From: Acanthacorydalis orientalis
Lineage: Eukaryota; Arthropoda; Insecta; Megaloptera; Corydalidae
DNA length: 64,000 nt
Assembly: GCA_034766995.1 (NCBI GenBank)
Contig: CM068321.1
Span: 13,982,526-14,046,525 of the forward strand
Direction: 5' to 3'
Position 1 is the first letter of the stretch; every line of letters starts with the position of its first letter. The translations under genes were made by a program, and so were the position numbers. A model generated the notes under the pieces. It saw only the letters and a program-made list of their open reading frames with translations, made no database searches and had not been told where the DNA came from. This document shows positions 61,805 through 64,000 of the stretch, piece by piece.

Positions 61805-61950
61805 ATTTTAAATTTTTGTTCATGTTATGAATTACAATTGTAATGTCATAATTTTCCATCATGCAATCATCTGATGAGATGATTGCAATGCATTATGGTT
61901 TCTACGATAAAAAAAATAATTTATTTGTGACTGATTTTAGCTTCAGTATC
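61805..61950. mobile_element. Foldback element, CATTTGTGAA family, copy 4 with internal hairpin
   Basis: The left end resembles the family (TTTTTGTTCAT, then ATGAATTACA). The right end (61911-61945) has AATTTATTTGTGA followed by TTTTAGCTTCAGTATCAGAA. Between them lies a perfect 10-bp stem (GCAATCATCT at 61863-61872, AGATGATTGC at 61877-61886) with a four-base loop, extended outward by partly paired CAT/ATG blocks. The internal hairpin is not evident in the other copies. Confidence 0.35.
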
Positions 61951-62700
61951 AGAACTATTTCATTTGTTATTTATCACTATAATATATTTCATAATTCGAT
62001 AAGCAGTATATGAAGATATTTTGAGATGTGATAGATATTTATGGACAAATGAATAAACTAAGTACTATTTGAATTCAAAACCAAAAATTTCAAATTAGAA
62101 TAAATCTGTAATATTCAACTGACATGTCTATTTTTCCTTAAAAGTTTAAAACTATTTGGTAAAGAGGTAAACGTATGTAATTATTAATTAATTTAGAAAA
62201 TGTATCTCTATAACAATATAATACTTTTTATTTTTATTAATTTTAATCTCATATCATTACCAAATAGTGCTGGATTCTAAATTTTCTGCACTTAATATTA
62301 ACTATGTACTACTACTAACAACTGAGACCTAGTTGTAGTATTCAGTGAAAGATTATTACCATGACCCATTAAGATAAGTCTGTAAACATGATTAAATCTA
62401 ATAATATATTCATCTATTAGCAAAGTAAGTCCTAGTTGAAGTAATTAATGAACAATTTATAAACACGGCAATTTGTTATTAAATATTCTAGTAAAATAAA
62501 AACACTATGTATTTATTGCTGATATTAAAAGCTGTTAGTGTTAAAATTATTATTTTTTTTGACAATGAAGAATGGATTATTTTTGTAATTAAGCTAACAG
62601 TTACAATTAGTATGCTTTAAAATATGCACAATGTGTAATACAAATTCTAACTTCTAATCTACAACACTAATTATAAAAGTTGAATACTTTTATATAACAT

Positions 62701-62706
62701 ATACAT

Positions 62707-62759
<53 letters not shown>
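62701..62759. repeat. (TA)n microsatellite
   Basis: TATACATTATATACA then about 45 bp of TA. Further small arrays: 61070-61095, 61139-61178, 63263-63297. Confidence 0.95.
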
Positions 62760-62760
<1 letters not shown>

Positions 62761-63260
62761 GTAAAATGAAATACAATGAGATTATTTGATAGAACATTGC
62801 AAACAGGATACCTATCTATTTGTATTTAACGGTGTTCAGATTGATCGATATTATAACAGAGAAGTATGTAGTGTAGAAATATTTTAATGAAAATCTAAAT
62901 TCAAAATAACTTCCGTAACTTGCACACTAACTTTATTATATTAAAAACTTGAAAGCTTGTCCATTAAGCTTTAAGTAATATTTTATTACTATAACACAAA
63001 ATAATAATGTAGATTTTTAACATAGTTTTTTCACTTATTGATAAACAAAAAATAAATTAAAATATCAAACATTATTAATGCATTACTAATTTGAAATTAT
63101 TAATAACATAAGAGTGGAAGAGGAAGTATTTACAGAATTAAAAAGTATATACATCAATTATGTTTACGTATGAGTAAGTAAACATATATGAAGATTGTAT
63201 ATAAACATTAAAGAATCAAATATATCATTCCATTTCATGATTATTTTTAAAAACTAAATT

Positions 63261-63298
<38 letters not shown>

Positions 63299-63339
63299 TT
63301 AATTATACAAATATATGCAGGTACGATATAAGTAAAAGG

Positions 63340-63680
63340 AATGTAAACAAAGTGATATAACTGCCAAGGATAAGATTGACGCACCCCGATCAAAATAAAA
63401 CAAAGAAAATACGTCTGGTGCGATAAAAACAAGATTAAAATACTTTAGGTAAAAAAAAACACGCTGCGAAATAGAAAAAGTTCGCATTTTTTTCATTCGA
63501 AGTAGGAAAATAAATAAGATTACACACTTTAGAAATGTGCAACGTTTTCGTTCATAAAAACGCTGCAGCTAAAAATCACGAACGGTCTCGTGAATAATAC
63601 ACATTAAGATTTAGAGTACGAGTCGGAATTACAATTCTCTATAGGATTTTCAAACGGTCTATAAGACACTGGGATTCTAA
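63340..63680. promoter_or_regulatory. GC-richer island near right edge
   Basis: Moderate GC with ACGCACCCCGATC, AAAACACGCTGCG and ACGAACGGTCTCGTG. Minus-strand frames (63247-63432, 63299-63496) are hydrophobic and end in repeat-derived Ile/Tyr, so they are not supported as genes. Confidence 0.2.
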
Positions 63681-63785
63681 ACTTCATTGTCTTGTTGTTT
63701 TAATTATGCACGAAGCATTTTTATAAATGAAAACTAGTTAGAAATACTTAAATATCTAGATTTTAAAAGGCAACATATCTTTTCT

Positions 63786-63801
63786 ACACATACACACACA
63801 C

Positions 63802-63832
<31 letters not shown>

Positions 63833-63848
63833 TACATACATACATACA
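63786..63848. repeat. (CA)n(TA)n(CA)n(TACA)n array
   Basis: CA, TA, CA and CATA blocks in turn; explains the last minus-strand frame. Confidence 0.95.
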
Positions 63849-64000
63849 CCGATCTAAAATTTAACTGATTTTGCGAAATAGATATATTAAAAAAAATCAC
63901 CACGTTAAAATAATTTTTATAAATATAAAGAAATGTGACAAAGCCATAAAAAAAATTATACGAACTTATCATTGTGCATATCGTGTTTCAGCAAACTAAA

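Overview
The window looks like nuclear DNA of an animal with a very AT-rich genome and large introns. An arthropod, and perhaps an aculeate hymenopteran, is my best guess, from three things: the extreme AT content, the many long (TA)n microsatellites, and short islands of higher GC in which CpG is not depleted. I recognise no gene that fixes the taxon, so the assignment is weak. There is no prokaryotic layout: no operons, no long reading frames and no dense coding. I saw no rRNA, no convincing tRNA and no CRISPR array. The longest reading frame not made of repeat is only 138 codons.

The background is A+T-rich sequence broken about every 0.8 kb by (TA)n arrays of 20-380 bp, often compounded with (TG)n/(CA)n, (TACA)n or (TC)n. 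Most apparent Tyr/Ile-rich reading frames are translations of these arrays. Three of the largest (23.6-23.86 kb, 26.75-27.14 kb, 56.05-56.18 kb) have a higher-order periodicity.

Against this stand about 20 islands of higher GC, each 100-600 bp, at roughly 0.4-0.66, 1.6-1.8, 5.6-6.3, 10.6-11.06, 12.17-12.37, 15.1-15.4, 16.6-16.9, 22.1-22.4, 28.1-28.3, 31.5-31.8, 33.35-33.65, 35.4-35.55, 36.1-36.95, 38.6-39.2, 41.4-41.95, 43.4-44.1, 48.1-48.65, 53.0-53.2, 55.6-55.95, 58.3-58.8 and 63.35-63.7 kb. Several hold short coding-like frames, none identifiable. They are best read as enhancers, promoters, first exons or exon relics. One carries a full match to the CTCF core motif (38919-38933), and a cluster of GATA-factor sites lies near 47.66-47.74 kb.

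On the minus strand there are two strong and one moderate acceptor sites fused directly to a donor (CAG followed at once by GTATGT or GTGAAT), at 54.68, 30.21 and 6.71 kb. The two strong ones have a second perfect donor 42 and 52 nt downstream. This is the layout of recursive splice sites, so I infer that much of the window is one very long intron of a gene transcribed right to left, with ratchet points about 24 kb apart. Short foldback (MITE-like) elements, a 77-bp dispersed duplication and piggyBac-like TTAA-bounded ends make up the remaining recognisable structure.
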